Assembly (NCBI GenBank): GCA_049314535.1 | Contig: JBMOEX010000056.1 | Location: forward strand, 1 to 14,861 | Reading direction: 5' to 3' | Source of the DNA: LMEP-6097 sp049314535 | Lineage (GTDB): Bacteria > Cyanobacteriota > Vampirovibrionia > LMEP-6097 | Length of the DNA stretch: 14,861 bases | Shown here: positions 14,401 to 14,861 of the stretch, piece after piece | How positions within the stretch are numbered: the first letter of the stretch is position 1 | How the letters are laid out: the number at the start of each line of letters is the position of its first letter | Notes under the pieces: model-generated | What the model saw: only the letters and a program-made list of their open reading frames with translations | Told to the model about the DNA's origin: nothing | Databases searched by the model: none | Translations under genes and position numbers: made by a program

Positions 14401-14861
14401 ATGAATTTTGGTTTTAATAATTTTAATAGAAGTAATTTCGGTGGCGGTTTTAATAATAATTTCGGTTATCGTGCAAATACTGCTACAGCTCCTAGTAATA
14501 ATTTTTATACTAACTCTGCCTCTAACACGACCACACCTGGTTCTACTACGATCGGTTTGGGTTCTGGCTCGATCGGTTTGGGTCCTGGTGGGTATGGTCC
14601 GGGTACTATCGGTACGGGTACTATCGGTACGGGTACTGGCACAACAGGTACTGGTTCTAATAATGGAAACACGGGCTCTCCGACCTGGGGAAATGGCACG
14701 GGCTGGGGTAATAATGGTTCTACTCAATTTAATCCTGGCGCTACAGGCATTGGTTTTTGGAATCCCGGCTCTAACCCTTCTATTCCTTCACGTCTTTGCC
14801 CGCCTTGGTTGACAAGTGGTCTTGGTTATAATAATGGAAACACAAGCTGGGGAAATAATAC
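14401..14861 (+). CDS. Gly/Asn/Thr-rich low-complexity protein, 5' part only (cut by window edge)
   Basis: A strong AGGAG (14389-14393) sits 7 bases before an ATG at 14401, and the frame stays open for 153 codons to the window end. The product starts MNFGFNNFNRSNFGGGFNNN and consists mostly of Gly, Asn, Thr, Ser, Phe and Trp: an Asn/Phe/Gly head, a Thr/Ser/Asn stretch, a repeated TIGLGSGSIGLGPGG and TIGTGTIGTGTGTTGTG core (about 49-85), then WGNGTGWGNN and a second YNNGNTSWGNN. One Cys is seen, in PSRLCPPWL. There is no signal peptide. The repeats and composition recall silk-like or adhesive fibre proteins and prion-like domains, but no family is recognised. The only stretch that looks non-repetitive is FWNPGSNPSIPSRLCPPWL. 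With the two genes upstream it forms a run of low-complexity proteins. The binding site and the codon-consistent composition make the frame convincing. Confidence 0.78.
   Translation, partial: MNFGFNNFNRSNFGGGFNNNFGYRANTATAPSNNFYTNSASNTTTPGSTTIGLGSGSIGLGPGGYGPGTIGTGTIGTGTGTTGTGSNNGNTGSPTWGNGTGWGNNGSTQFNPGATGIGFWNPGSNPSIPSRLCPPWLTSGLGYNNGNTSWGNN
14549..14639 (+). repeat. Gly-rich short tandem repeats inside the last gene
   Basis: CGATCGGTTTGGGT occurs at 14549 and again at 14570 (21-base period), followed by a 15-base unit GGTACGGGTACTATC repeated about twice (about 14602-14639). Both keep the reading frame and encode TIGLG/SIGLG and TIGTG units. Copy number may vary between strains. Confidence 0.7.

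Noticed and set aside
14356..14812. Open frames on both strands overlapping the last gene
   Set aside because: The repetitive Gly/Thr codons keep several frames open. Only the frame starting at 14401 has a strong ribosome binding site, and it continues to the window end.
1..14861. tRNA, rRNA, CRISPR array, insertion sequence or prophage genes
   Set aside because: No cloverleaf-like conserved tRNA motifs, no regularly spaced direct repeats with unique spacers, and no transposase, integrase or phage proteins among the readable frames.

Overview
The window is AT-rich bacterial DNA. A Sec signal peptide, a lipobox, a SurA-like periplasmic protein and an HvfABC/bufferin operon point to a Gram-negative, most likely proteobacterial, organism. 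The genus cannot be read from the sequence. Three long Asn/Gly-rich proteins and two large proteins of no recognised family fit an accessory or host-associated region, but that is inference. No tRNA, rRNA, CRISPR array, transposase or integrase is visible.

Layout. Bases 1-691 (minus) are the 5' part of an unrecognised gene that runs off the left edge. Bases 940-2795 (plus) are a metallophore/bufferin RiPP operon: a small secreted Cys-motif precursor (HvfA-like), a strong intrinsic terminator, an MNIO (DUF692) maturase (HvfB/BufB) and a short DUF2063-type partner (HvfC/BufC). The last gene overlaps, tail to tail, a 658-residue minus-strand protein (2776-4752) with one well-formed PD-(D/E)XK nuclease-like domain and possibly two degenerate ones.

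Bases 4853-7089 (minus) hold a LOV-LytTR blue-light transcription regulator followed by an SRPBCC-TIGR01777 SDR fusion. The gap between them contains a direct repeat that resembles LytTR operators. A lipoprotein gene (7149-7694, plus) is divergent from the LOV gene. Next, a SurA/parvulin-like periplasmic protein and a CruF-like carotenoid-biosynthesis membrane protein (9671-7762, minus) are coupled by a TAATG overlap. A light sensor, a TIGR01777 protein and a carotenoid enzyme within 5 kb suggest a photoprotection theme.

Bases 9750-10511 (plus) encode a lone, short DppD/OppD-type ATPase without a permease. The right third (10595-14861, plus) is a run of three low-complexity proteins. The first is Asn/Gly-rich with RS dipeptides and a Cys cluster. 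The second is charged and coiled, with one hydrophobic segment and a Gly/Tyr-rich tail. The third is Gly/Asn/Thr-rich and runs off the right edge. None has a classical signal peptide.

A 25-base sequence occurs twice (1306-1330 and 12446-12470), each time in front of a gene, and the second copy sits in a hairpin-rich intergenic region. It may be a dispersed element of this genome.
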